DNA from: Endomicrobium sp. | GTDB taxonomy: Bacteria > Elusimicrobiota > Endomicrobiia > Endomicrobiales > Endomicrobiaceae | Assembly (NCBI GenBank): GCA_031273885.1 | Contig: JAISRA010000108.1 | Coordinates: 1 to 10,578, forward strand | DNA length: 10,578 nucleotides | Direction of reading: 5' to 3' | Shown here: one piece after another, positions 1-7,924 of the stretch | Numbering within the stretch: position 1 is the stretch's first letter | How the letters are laid out: each line of letters opens with the position of its first letter | The notes under the pieces: generated by a model | Databases searched by the model: none | The model's input: only the letters and a program-made list of their open reading frames with translations | What the model was told of the DNA's origin: nothing | Translations under genes and position numbers: made by a program

Positions 1-192
1 GTGTTTGTTATGAAAAAACTTTTACTTTTTTCTATATTTCTTGTGATAATCCCTACATATCTTAATATAGTAGTTTTTAAGCAAGGAGTATATGTGGCAT
101 GGGGATTTTTACTGATTTCTGTTGTTATTCTTGCCAGCAGCTTCTACTTTAGATATAAGTCTAATAAATTGGGCAAAATACACATTATATAA
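1..192 (+). CDS. Small two-helix membrane protein of unknown function
   Basis: The reading frame is open from the first base of the window (GTG at 1) to a TAA at 190-192, giving at most 63 residues. An ATG at position 10 begins MKKLLLFSIF and is the more natural start, giving 60 residues. No ribosome binding site can be judged because upstream sequence is missing, so this could also be the C-terminal end of a longer gene. Two hydrophobic stretches, roughly residues 5-25 and 31-50, are separated by a short polar turn. The protein ends in a basic tail (FRYKSNKLGK), which suggests a helical hairpin with the C-terminus in the cytoplasm. I do not recognise a family. Given the decay elsewhere in the window, a truncated larger membrane protein is a fair alternative. 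Confidence 0.45.
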   Translation: MFVMKKLLLFSIFLVIIPTYLNIVVFKQGVYVAWGFLLISVVILASSFYFRYKSNKLGKIHII

Positions 193-371
193 CTATATAA
201 GTAGTATTATTGAAGTTGAAAATATCATAAAATCGGGTATAGAAATGTAATTAGAAATACAAATATCAATTCTTGGTAGATCTTTTTGCAATAGAATATT
301 GGAGATAAAAAACTAGAAGACAAAGATTTAAGAAAGGATATGATTTTCAAATACGAGGTTAAATAGTAGAA
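191..371 (+). pseudogene. Possible gene remnant upstream of msbA
   Basis: This spacer is not open in any frame. One frame (191-247) reads NYISSIIEVENIIKSGIEM and then hits TAA at 248-250. A second stretch ending at a TAG just before msbA reads KKLEDKDLRKDMIFKYEVK. The first fragment loosely resembles the helix of radical-SAM methylthiotransferases (MiaB/RimO type) that precedes their L-x-G-Q-N strand, in the form IIEEVENLIKSGIKEI. The match is by eye over about 15 residues and could be chance. No intact gene is present. Confidence 0.2.
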
Positions 372-373
372 TT

Positions 374-378
374 GAGGA
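374..378 (+). promoter_or_regulatory. Ribosome binding site deciding the msbA start
   Basis: GAGGA at 374-378 lies 8 bases before the ATG at 387. The frame also contains an earlier TTG at 372, but that codon overlaps the GAGGA itself and has no Shine-Dalgarno sequence of its own. The ATG is therefore preferred. Confidence 0.65.
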
Positions 379-386
379 TAAATAAA

Positions 387-2171
387 ATGAATGTTTTTTT
401 TAAATTAAAAAAACTATTTGCAAATAACATAAATTTGAAAGAGTTAAAAAGAATGAAACGTCTGTGGCGGCATTATGTTTTTCACCAGTGGAAACTTTTA
501 GTTTTTTCTATAATTTTCATGATAGTATACGCGGTTTTAAATGCTTGGTCAATTAGTTTGCTTAAGCCTGTTTTCGACAAAGTGTTTATAGATAAAAATA
601 AAGATGTTCTTTTGCTTCTTGCCGGTCAAATTATAATTGCTTTTGGTGCAAAAGGCATCGCTCAGTATATGCAAGCCGTCACCATGACAAAATTGGGCGC
701 AAATTTTACAAAACAGTTGCAATGCGATTTATATGATAAAATTATCGCTCAGGATGTAGAATTTTTCCATAAAAACAATTCTGGCAACCTTTTAGTATAT
801 TTTATGGGCGATTTAAACACAATAAGAGACGTTCTAATCAACAGTGTTACAACTCTTGTTAGAGATATGTGTTCCGTAGTTTTTTTAATTGCTCTCATGT
901 TTTGGAAAAGTTTCGATATGGCTATAGCTATGTTTATACTTTTCCCTGTAGGTTTTTATCCAATAGTTTACTTCGGAAAAAAAATAAAGCAAATTTTTCA
1001 TATTCAGCAGAATTCTTTTGGAAATTTATATGGAATTCTCGCGCAGTCATTTCAAGGGATTAAAATAATAAAATCTTACAATATGGAAACTACTGAATCA
1101 GAAAGAGTAAGAGATAGTGCCAGCGCTATAGCAAATATTGAAGTTAAAATGTCAAAAAATAATAATATTTTAAGCCCGTTAATGGAATTTTTTGGTGGTA
1201 TTGCCGCTGCCGGTGCCCTTGCATATGGTGGTTACAGAATTGTACATGGTGCTCTTACTACGGGCGATTTTGTAGTATTTTTGCTTGCTATAGTCGCGGC
1301 ATACCAGCCTATGAAATCTTTGGCAAATTTAAATTCACGACTGCAAATGGGAATAGTTGCCATCGATCGTGTTTTTGCTGTTATGGATAAAACACCTAAA
1401 ATAATTGATAAGCCTGATGCAAAAATATTTAAAGCAAAAAAGGGAATTATAAATGTTGAGAAAGTTAAGTTCAGCTATGTGAATGGTGTTAAAATTCTTC
1501 ATGGTGTTAATTTGGAAGTGAAAGAAGGAGAAAAGATTGCAATAGTAGGTGGGGCAGGTTCTGGTAAATCCACTTTAATAAATTTGATTTTAAGGTTTTA
1601 TGATATTCAAGAAGGGAGTATAAAAATAGATGGTGAGGATATCAGGGACATTACAATAAAGTCTTTAAGAGACAGCATAGCTTTTGTTTCGCAGGATGCT
1701 GTACTTTTTGATGATACTATCAAGAAAAATATTTCGATGGGTAAACCTGATGCAACGGATGAAGAGATTTTAAGAGCAGCAAAAAATGCAGCAGCGCATA
1801 ATTTTATAATGAATCGTAATCATGGATACGATAATATTGTTGGTGAAAAAGGTGGCAATTTATCTGGTGGACAGAAGCAAATGATATCTATTGCAAGAGC
1901 AATGTTGAAAAATGCTCCAATACTTTTACTTGATGAAGCTACTAGCTCCCTTGATTCAAAATCTGAAAGAATGGTTCAGGAAAGTCTTGAGAGATTGATG
2001 AAAGACAGAACATCAATAGTTATAGCTCACCGTTTATCCACAATAATTAATTCTGATAAAATATATGTGTTTGAATCTGGCAATATTGTAGAAGCTGGTA
2101 CGCATAAAGAGCTTTTGGTATTAGATGGATATTATGCAAATCTCTATAAAATGCAGTTCCTATGTGACTGA
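387..2171 (+). CDS. msbA: MsbA-like lipid A / lipid ABC exporter (fused permease-ATPase)
   Basis: A half-transporter of 594 residues, the usual size for MsbA (about 580). It would work as a homodimer in the inner membrane, using ATP to flip lipid A-core from the cytoplasmic to the periplasmic leaflet. An N-terminal type-1 exporter membrane domain covers residues ~30-320, with a first helix around 37-57 followed by LLKPVFDKVF, as in MsbA. The C-terminal ATPase has all expected motifs: Walker A GGAGSGKST (388-396), Q-loop VSQD, signature LSGGQKQ (from 492), Walker B LLLDEA (D516, E517) and H-loop IAHRLST (H548). Nothing essential is missing, so it should be functional. Closely related multidrug or lipid exporters share this architecture, so the substrate is inferred from family resemblance and from the LpxL-type gene in the same window. 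The gene stands alone: decayed sequence lies on both sides and no clear terminator follows. Confidence 0.85.
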   Translation: MNVFFKLKKLFANNINLKELKRMKRLWRHYVFHQWKLLVFSIIFMIVYAVLNAWSISLLKPVFDKVFIDKNKDVLLLLAGQIIIAFGAKGIAQYMQAVTMTKLGANFTKQLQCDLYDKIIAQDVEFFHKNNSGNLLVYFMGDLNTIRDVLINSVTTLVRDMCSVVFLIALMFWKSFDMAIAMFILFPVGFYPIVYFGKKIKQIFHIQQNSFGNLYGILAQSFQGIKIIKSYNMETTESERVRDSASAIANIEVKMSKNNNILSPLMEFFGGIAAAGALAYGGYRIVHGALTTGDFVVFLLAIVAAYQPMKSLANLNSRLQMGIVAIDRVFAVMDKTPKIIDKPDAKIFKAKKGIINVEKVKFSYVNGVKILHGVNLEVKEGEKIAIVGGAGSGKSTLINLILRFYDIQEGSIKIDGEDIRDITIKSLRDSIAFVSQDAVLFDDTIKKNISMGKPDATDEEILRAAKNAAAHNFIMNRNHGYDNIVGEKGGNLSGGQKQMISIARAMLKNAPILLLDEATSSLDSKSERMVQESLERLMKDRTSIVIAHRLSTIINSDKIYVFESGNIVEAGTHKELLVLDGYYANLYKMQFLCD

Positions 2172-2188
2172 TTGATAGATCCAATTTA

Positions 2189-2750
2189 AAAATAGAATTT
2201 AATACATTAACATTGTTGTTGCTGTTTGTATTTGCAAATATAGTGTTTGCCTTGCCGAAGTTTCAAACGAAATAAGATAAAACAAAAAGTTAAAATTATG
2301 TCAGATACCAGTTTTCGGAACAGTTCCATTTAGTTTCAAAGTATATGATCAAGTAAAGGATGGAAGGCTATCTTGGAGTCAGGTAATTAAAATATTAAAC
2401 TTTCGAGAGGTGTATTTTCGCCATAAAAAATAATAATTTAATAAAAGAAAGTTTTGCAAATCAAAGGAATAGAAGTTGAGATTGATTCAAATAAGTCTTG
2501 TATATATATAGGGAGAGATGGTAACCAAAATATATAACAATATCACAAATATTCAAAAAAAATGTGGAGTTTGAATATCTTGGCGCTCTTGCAGGCACAA
2601 TTTATGGAGGAGGAACCACATCTTCATAAATTAAACAGCTGGACTTTTACTTCTTGGGGTTGCAAGATCTAGTGGAAGTAAAGTATGTGATGGAACAGAA
2701 CAGGGACTGTGACTGTGAACTTAGGAACAACGGTATAAAAATTATAATTT
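2189..2750 (+). pseudogene. Broken gene for an exported protein (unidentified)
   Basis: Several coding-like segments follow one another on the + strand but in shifting frames, as in a gene disrupted by indels and stops. At 2189-2275 a signal-peptide-like segment (KIEFNTLTLLLLFVFANIVF, then ALPKFQTK) ends in TAA and has no ATG. At 2281-2433 comes a segment containing PVFGTVPFSFKVYDQVKDGR. At 2454-2537 comes IKGIEVEIDSNKSCIYIGRD. At ~2525-2626 comes KNVEFEYLGALAGTIYGGG, ending in TAA. At ~2641-2711 comes GLLLLGVARSSGSKVCDGTE, then TVTVNLGTTV and a stop at 2736. Each segment is richer in G, A and balanced residues than the surrounding AT-rich filler. The original product was probably a secreted or periplasmic protein of about 180 residues. 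I do not recognise the family. It starts within 20 bases of the msbA stop, so it may once have been co-transcribed with msbA. Confidence 0.5.
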
Positions 2751-2907
2751 AGAGTTATACCCCCCACACACACAAAGCAGTCAAATTATATAGATTTTAA
2801 TATTTCAGACTACCACAAACGAAAATAGACAGCCTAATCACTCAGTAAATTATTGTACAAAGGATTGAAAATAATGATGTAAAATTAATGGATGTAGAAT
2901 AGATAGA

Positions 2908-2957
2908 ATGATTATGGTATTTAGAATTGATAATACTTATCTAAATACTATAATCAT
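2908..2957. repeat. 17-bp inverted repeat (hairpin)
   Basis: ATGATTATGGTATTTAG at 2908-2924 is followed after a 16-base loop by CTAAATACTATAATCAT at 2941-2957. The arms pair over 17 positions with a single G-T wobble. No run of T follows, so it is not a standard intrinsic terminator. It could be an mRNA hairpin, a protein binding site or the scar of a small palindromic element. Confidence 0.6.
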
Positions 2958-3491
2958 ATCTCTTGTTAAGTATTGTGACGTAACATTAAATAATTCCGTG
3001 AGGTAAATCAATAATAAAATTTTTTAATTGTTAATTTGCATTGAAAAGAATTCAAGATTCTTAAAATTTGCCAATTTTTATTTGAGTGGGATGTGGTTTT
3101 CTAAAAACTGCTATAATTAGCTAGTTAATTAATTGTTGACAACTGAAATTTATAAATAATACTGAAAAATAATTTACCTAAATCGCGATGTAATTGTTAG
3201 CAAGATATATTTAAATTATGAAATATTAGTAGTGTGATAATTTTATTTAGATGGATGATTGATTTAAGTGGTAATTATTTTAACTTTAGAGTTATGTCTT
3301 TAAAATTATATTAATTAAGAAAATTTAATTTTTATAAAAAGTGCAAAAATAAATAACAACCGGCCTTTTAAATATTGGTTTGTTACGATCAAAGTATATT
3401 GAGTTATGTAATTGGATATAGTGTTTTATTTTACTAATGAATATAGGAGCTTTTATTATAAACTAATAAAATTAATAACGTAAATTAAGTA

Positions 3492-3509
3492 ATAAACTAA
3501 TTAGTTTAT
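3492..3509. repeat. Perfect 18-bp palindrome
   Basis: ATAAACTAATTAGTTTAT is exactly self-complementary about the 3500/3501 junction. A related half-site (TATAAACTAATAAAA) occurs about 35 bases upstream, near 3458-3472. Perfect symmetry without a loop fits a dimeric regulator's operator better than a hairpin, but the region is so AT-rich that chance is a real alternative. Confidence 0.4.
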
Positions 3510-3797
3510 GGGTAGTAAATAATTGATTTTATGATGTGAAAAGTTGTAAAATTGCCCCGAAAATACATTGAAAAAATTTGAAGTTGTCATTATGCATGCT
3601 CGTATAAGCAACGCGTACATTCAACAACAGATGTGTAAAAATTTCATAATAATAAAAATGAAAAAAAATTCCTTGTAAGTTTAATTTATGTTTTGTGCTT
3701 ATTAAAACTTATCTGTATAAAAAAGACAAAGATATCGATTGATGTTTACCATAAAAAATTAAGAGCCAAAATTGAAAAGTGATAGTAGAGAAAGCAA

Positions 3798-3803
3798 TAT
3801 AAT
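3798..3803 (+). promoter_or_regulatory. Candidate -10 element for smc
   Basis: TATAAT at 3798-3803 matches the sigma-70 -10 consensus exactly. Transcription would start near 3810, leaving a leader of about 78 bases before the smc ATG. The nearest -35-like hexamer, TTGAAA at 3772-3777, is 20 bases away, which is too far for a standard promoter. In this base composition the -10 alone is weak evidence. Confidence 0.3.
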
Positions 3804-3887
3804 TGTAAAAATGAAATGTTTTCTCGGTTGTCTGCACTTTTTCTCTCTCAACCTCAACTCTGTATTTATTATAAGGAAAATAGCGTA

Positions 3888-6800
3888 ATGTACTTAAAGA
3901 AACTGGAGGTGTGTGGATTTAAATCGTTTGCAGACAGGACAGTTTTGTATTTTGAACCAGGAATTTCAGGTTTAGTAGGCCCTAATGGCTGCGGTAAATC
4001 TAATATATCAGATTCTATCCGTTGGTGCCTTGGCGAGCAAAGGGCAAAGTCAATGAGGGGCTCCAGTATGCAGGAAGTAATATTTGGAGGTACTCAAACA
4101 AGAGCTTTCACAGGAATGGCTGAAGTTTCTCTTACTTTTGATAATTCACAAAATATACTTCCTATAAATTATTCTGAAGTTACCGTGGCAAGAAAATTAT
4201 TCAGAAGCGGTGAGAGCGAATATTTTATAAATAAAGTACAGTGCAGACTTAAAGATATAAGGGATATGTTTTTGGATACCGGAATTGGTTCTGACGGATA
4301 TTCAATAATTGAACAGGGAAAAGTTGACTTCTTAACTACCGCAAAGCCAGAAGATAGGAGAGAGTTTTTTGAAGAAGCTGCCGGCGTATCGAAATATATA
4401 GTAAGAAGAGCAGAAACATTAAAAAGGCTTGAAAAGATAGATATAGACATGTCTCGTTTATCTGATACGCTTGCAATTCATAAACAGCAAATAATTGCTT
4501 TAGATATGTCCACAAAGAAAGCAAAACAATACAAAAAATATCAAGAAGATCTTGCAAAATATGAAGTTGCTTCTTTTGTTCGACGCATATCTTTCGATAT
4601 TGGCGAAATAGAAAAAATAAAAATTGAACTAAATCCAAAAATAAAAGAATTTGAATCTGCAAATACTTTTATAATGCAACTTAATGAGCAAATACGGGAT
4701 ATACGTCTTGCTTTAGATGAGAAAAATGAACAATATGTAAATACGAACAAAGATTTAAGTGAAATAAAGATGCAGATAAGTACAGCTGATCAGAGAATAA
4801 AGCATGCAATGCAGCGTGAAACTGAAATCAAATCCGAACATGAAAGGCTTGAACAAGAAGTTAAGGTAAATCGGAAAAAAGTTGTTCAGATGGAAGAGCA
4901 GCTAAAAATCTCAAATAGAGGTGATGAATTATTAGTTGTTGAATCTGAAAGATTTGAAAAAGAATATAAAGAGCAGCAGCAGCAATATAACTTGATAAAA
5001 GCTAAATTTTTAGATTTTGAATTGAGAAAAAATATGCTTAGCTCAAAAATTATAGAACTTAGATCGGAAAAAGAACAACAAATTAATTTAAAAACGAAAC
5101 TTATAGAAACAAATATACATCTTAATGCAGAAATTGCTTCTTTGCAGAGAATAATAACAAGACTTAAAGATGACATAGGGCCGATAAATCAAGAAATTGT
5201 GCTTATTGAGACTGAACTTGTAACCGCAAATGAGTTGCTACAGTCTTTTGAGATAAAGAAAAAAGAAATAAATAAAACTGTTTTTGAAAATGAGGAGAAA
5301 TTGAAAGTTTTTGAAAATCATCTGTTGGAATACAAAGAAGCTTTGGCCTCTAATGAATCTCGCATGGCTACATTAAAAGAATTCAATCAGCAGGATCCTT
5401 TAAGATCGTCAATAAGAGCTGTGTTGAGTTTAGGCAATGTAGCAAGAGGCCCAATAAGCAACTTGATTGAGACTGATGATAATAAAGGGGAGTTTATAGC
5501 AGTGGCTCTAGGTGAAAAATTGAATTATCTTGTTTGTGATACAACAGAAAAAGCTGAGCGAGCTATTAAGTTTTTGGAAGAAAATGATTTGAGCAGACTT
5601 TCTTTTATAGTTGCTGAAAAAATTTCAGATTCTCATCAAAGTACTGCCATAAAGCTGCCTGTAGGATACATTGAGCTTATAAAATATTTGAACTACAATG
5701 CAAAAGATGAAAAGATTATTCGTTTTGTTTGTTCAGACAGTCTTGTTTCAGGAAATAAAATTTATGAGAATGCTGTAGTTCAGGGTGGTGGAAAAATATC
5801 TTTAAAAGAACCTGTTTTAATTGAGAAACAGATGAAAAAATTACAGAAAAAATCTGAAGAACTTAAATGGAGTATATGCGAAGCGGAATTTGAAGTGAAA
5901 CGGATAAATAAATATCAAATCGATTTTCGTCTTGAAAAAGAAAGGTTTAGTTTTGAATCAATAAAAATAAAAACTCAAATTGAAGGTAAGCACTCTAAAA
6001 TTGAAGAGAAAATAAGTACCTTAAAAAATATTGCTGAAGAAATAAATAAACATAAAGATGAAATAAATACTAAGAATGCGGAGTTTTCATCTTTTAATGA
6101 GAGACTATCTGCTTTTGAAATAGGAATTGCAGATTATGAAGATCAAGAAAATAAACTTTACGATGAATTAAAAATTATAAAAAACGATATATCTTATGTA
6201 AGAAAAGAAGAAGAGCTAGTGGCTCCTCTGATGATGGATGCAAGAAGTAACTGGGATAAAAAAGCTATCGAAATCGAAAATAGACAGAAAGGTCAGCAGT
6301 ATCTTCTTGACAATATTTTTAATATTAAACAGCAGATACGGCGAGATGAAATTAAAATTACCGAAAATAATGAGAAACTTGCAGAGTTGCTTACTTCAAA
6401 GAGAACGGAGGCAATAAGGATACGGCAGTTATATGAAGAGCATGCTAAAAAAGAAGTAGCAATACAAATTCTTTTGACGGGTAAACAGACATTGCAGGAT
6501 AGACTTAATGCAAAAACTAATGAATGGCATAGTTTGCGCGGTAAAATTGATGATTTAAATAATAAAGTAAATGTTATGCAAGTTGATTTAAAGAATTTTG
6601 AATATCGAAAAAATGATTTAGAGAAAAGACTGGCAGAAACTTACGGCAAAAATTATGAAGAAATTAAAAACGATTTTGACAGTGTTGAGGTAGATACTGA
6701 AGAAATTATGAGAATAAAAAGAAAAATAGAATCTTTAGGTTCTGTAAACCTTGCGGCACAAGAAGAATATGAAGGTTTAGAACAAAGATATAATTTTCTT

Positions 6801-7379
6801 TTAGCTCAGCAACATGATTTGTTAGAAGCTAAAGATAATTTGCACGATGTTATAAAGAAAATCAATCAGTCCACTGTAGAAAATTTTAGAAAGACTTTTG
6901 ATATTGTAAGGGACAATTTTAAAGAACTTTACAGAAATCTTTTTGGCGGTGGCGAAGCAGATTTGATGCTTGTAGATGAAACTAACCCGCTCGAAAGTGG
7001 CATTGATATTTATGCTCAACCTCCGGGAAAGAAATTACAGAATATTTCGTTGTGTTCTGGAGGAGAAAAAGCTTTAACTGCTGTTGCTTTGCTGTTTGCG
7101 TTTTTTATGGTTAAACCTTCTCCTTTTTGTATTTTAGATGAGGTTGACGCTCCGTTAGACGATGTGAATGTGGATAGATATAATTCTATGATCAAAGAGT
7201 TTTCAGCAAAAACACAATTTTTAGTAGTGACGCATAATAAGCGTACGATGGAAATGGCAGATATCCTTTATGGTGTAACAATGGAAGAGCACGGTGTTTC
7301 AAAGATAATGTCGATAAGGATGAATAAACTGGAATGGAGGCAGCCGTTGATTGACAAAAATAAGACTTTTAAATTGTGA
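3888..7379 (+). CDS. smc: Chromosome segregation / condensin ATPase SMC
   Basis: SMC of 1163 residues (the family is about 1150-1190), the core of the bacterial condensin that extrudes DNA loops and aligns chromosome arms, normally with ScpA and ScpB. Neither partner is in this window. The N-terminal head starts MYLKKLEVCGFKSFADRTV, with Walker A GPNGCGKSN at 31-39. A long charged coiled coil runs ~170-500, the hinge covers ~503-645 (contains ARGPISNLIE and AVALGEKLNYLV), and the returning coiled coil runs ~645-990. The C-terminal head has the signature LCSGGEKALTA (from 1055) and Walker B CILDEVDAPLDD (D1084, E1085). The ATG at 3888 is chosen because AAGGAA at 3873-3878 sits 9 bases upstream and SMC proteins begin this way. 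The frame is open to an earlier ATG at 3816, but the 24 extra residues do not look like SMC. One oddity is that the usual leucine before SGGE is cysteine. The last ~18 residues (NKLEWRQPLIDKNKTFKL) extend past the usual family end. Confidence 0.95.
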   Translation: MYLKKLEVCGFKSFADRTVLYFEPGISGLVGPNGCGKSNISDSIRWCLGEQRAKSMRGSSMQEVIFGGTQTRAFTGMAEVSLTFDNSQNILPINYSEVTVARKLFRSGESEYFINKVQCRLKDIRDMFLDTGIGSDGYSIIEQGKVDFLTTAKPEDRREFFEEAAGVSKYIVRRAETLKRLEKIDIDMSRLSDTLAIHKQQIIALDMSTKKAKQYKKYQEDLAKYEVASFVRRISFDIGEIEKIKIELNPKIKEFESANTFIMQLNEQIRDIRLALDEKNEQYVNTNKDLSEIKMQISTADQRIKHAMQRETEIKSEHERLEQEVKVNRKKVVQMEEQLKISNRGDELLVVESERFEKEYKEQQQQYNLIKAKFLDFELRKNMLSSKIIELRSEKEQQINLKTKLIETNIHLNAEIASLQRIITRLKDDIGPINQEIVLIETELVTANELLQSFEIKKKEINKTVFENEEKLKVFENHLLEYKEALASNESRMATLKEFNQQDPLRSSIRAVLSLGNVARGPISNLIETDDNKGEFIAVALGEKLNYLVCDTTEKAERAIKFLEENDLSRLSFIVAEKISDSHQSTAIKLPVGYIELIKYLNYNAKDEKIIRFVCSDSLVSGNKIYENAVVQGGGKISLKEPVLIEKQMKKLQKKSEELKWSICEAEFEVKRINKYQIDFRLEKERFSFESIKIKTQIEGKHSKIEEKISTLKNIAEEINKHKDEINTKNAEFSSFNERLSAFEIGIADYEDQENKLYDELKIIKNDISYVRKEEELVAPLMMDARSNWDKKAIEIENRQKGQQYLLDNIFNIKQQIRRDEIKITENNEKLAELLTSKRTEAIRIRQLYEEHAKKEVAIQILLTGKQTLQDRLNAKTNEWHSLRGKIDDLNNKVNVMQVDLKNFEYRKNDLEKRLAETYGKNYEEIKNDFDSVEVDTEEIMRIKRKIESLGSVNLAAQEEYEGLEQRYNFLLAQQHDLLEAKDNLHDVIKKINQSTVENFRKTFDIVRDNFKELYRNLFGGGEADLMLVDETNPLESGIDIYAQPPGKKLQNISLCSGGEKALTAVALLFAFFMVKPSPFCILDEVDAPLDDVNVDRYNSMIKEFSAKTQFLVVTHNKRTMEMADILYGVTMEEHGVSKIMSIRMNKLEWRQPLIDKNKTFKL

Positions 7380-7395
7380 TTATTATAATATAAGA

Positions 7396-7619
7396 CATCG
7401 TATCGATTTTTGCAAAGCTGTTAAACCCAAATCTTTTAAGTCGATTATAACAGTATGCCCTAAGATTGTGTAATAGTTACTAATAGAACTTGTCAAAAAA
7501 GCTACTATTTGTTTGTGCAGTTGGTGACAGTCTGGGTGTGGTGGGACGGTAAAGAATATCAAAATTTATGGAAAACTCGAACAGCAAAAAATTGCAAAGA
7601 AGGGAATGTTGGCTTGTAA
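7396..7619 (+). pseudogene. Coding-like fragments after smc
   Basis: Two stretches in different frames read like eroded protein sequence. At 7396-7473 one frame gives RIDFCKAVKPKSFKSIITVC, then PKIV and TAA. At about 7512-7619 another gives FVQLVTVWVWWDGKEYQNLW, then KTRTAKNCKEGNVGL and TAA. The second loosely recalls the DGKEY...MAKNL pattern of Fibrobacter-type paralogous surface domains, but this is a visual impression only. Neither has a credible start codon with a ribosome binding site. They may be two remnants or parts of one gene. The terminator at 7646-7671 lies just downstream and may have belonged to it. Confidence 0.3.
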
Positions 7620-7645
7620 ATTTTGAGGCTGTTGGTTCAAAAGAA

Positions 7646-7671
7646 AAAGACTCACATGTTAGTGAGTTTTT
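7646..7671 (+). terminator. Intrinsic terminator (probably works in both directions)
   Basis: ACTCAC (7650-7655), a six-base loop ATGTTA and GTGAGT (7662-7667) form the core stem. A G-U and three A-U pairs extend it to about 10 pairs, and T's run to 7671. An A-rich tract (7641-7648) on the left gives a matching T tract on the opposite strand. It lies about 270 bases after the smc stop and 250 bases before the acyltransferase, so it separates the two transcription units. Confidence 0.7.
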
Positions 7672-7784
7672 CTGCAGGTATAAAAAAATTTTGTGATTGT
7701 GTTCTTGGTCTTATTAAAGTAGATAGATAAAAACGAATATAAATAAAAAATATACTTGAAACGTATTCGTGTCCTGTAGAAGCA

Positions 7785-7815
7785 ATACATCATGTATGTT
7801 GGTATTTGGTATAAT
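7785..7815 (+). promoter_or_regulatory. Candidate extended -10 promoter with adjacent dyad
   Basis: TATAAT at 7810-7815 is preceded directly by TGG, giving an extended -10 (TGnTATAAT), which can work without a good -35 hexamer. None is seen at the usual spacing. Transcription would start near 7822, about 100 bases before the acyltransferase ATG. A dyad ATACAT-C-ATGTAT (7785-7797) sits where the -35 would lie and could be an operator. The placement between the terminator and the gene is supportive. Confidence 0.4.
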
Positions 7816-7924
7816 AAAAGTGTATAAGTTGCTTTTGTTGTCATGAAATGTGTCCATATAAAGCAGTTACTTTAAGAAAAACATGCTAGTTAAAATTTTT
7901 ATAAAGGATGAATGAAACAAACCC

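Larger units (their letters stand above)
2751..3797. other. Gene-free AT-rich spacer upstream of smc
   Basis: No reading frame here looks convincingly coding on either strand. Stops are frequent and codon content is near random AT. It holds a C6 run followed by an AC dinucleotide tract (2760-2773), a long hairpin (2908-2957) and an 18-bp palindrome (3492-3509). The likeliest reading is old coding DNA eroded beyond recognition. No complete tRNA and no convincing promoter pair was found apart from the -10 element close to smc. Confidence 0.5.

Noticed and set aside
869..1063. 64-codon frame inside msbA
   Set aside because: Out-of-frame shadow within the membrane domain of an intact transporter.
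2868..2902. Resemblance of RIENNDVKLMDVE to a glutamine synthetase N-terminus
   Set aside because: Only about a dozen residues before a stop, with no catalytic motif in any frame nearby; treated as chance.
3136..3162. TTGACA followed by TAATAC as a promoter
   Set aside because: The spacing is 15 bases, the -10 match is partial and no gene begins within 600 bases.
3590..3700. Minus-strand open stretch containing LLLNVRVAYTSMHNDN
   Set aside because: No start codon or ribosome binding site, and the flanking composition looks random; not enough to call a remnant.
3816..3887. N-terminal extension of smc from the ATG at 3816
   Set aside because: The 24 residues do not resemble SMC, there is no ribosome binding site for that ATG, and the ATG at 3888 has a good one and matches the family's usual start.
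4169..5176. Minus-strand open frames inside smc
   Set aside because: They are antisense shadows of a strongly coding region, rich in Ser, Leu, Phe and Ile, with no ribosome binding sites or recognisable motifs.
7659..7844. Minus-strand 61-codon frame after smc
   Set aside because: It runs through the terminator hairpin and the candidate promoter, and its Tyr/Phe/Ile/Lys-rich composition is that of random AT-rich DNA.
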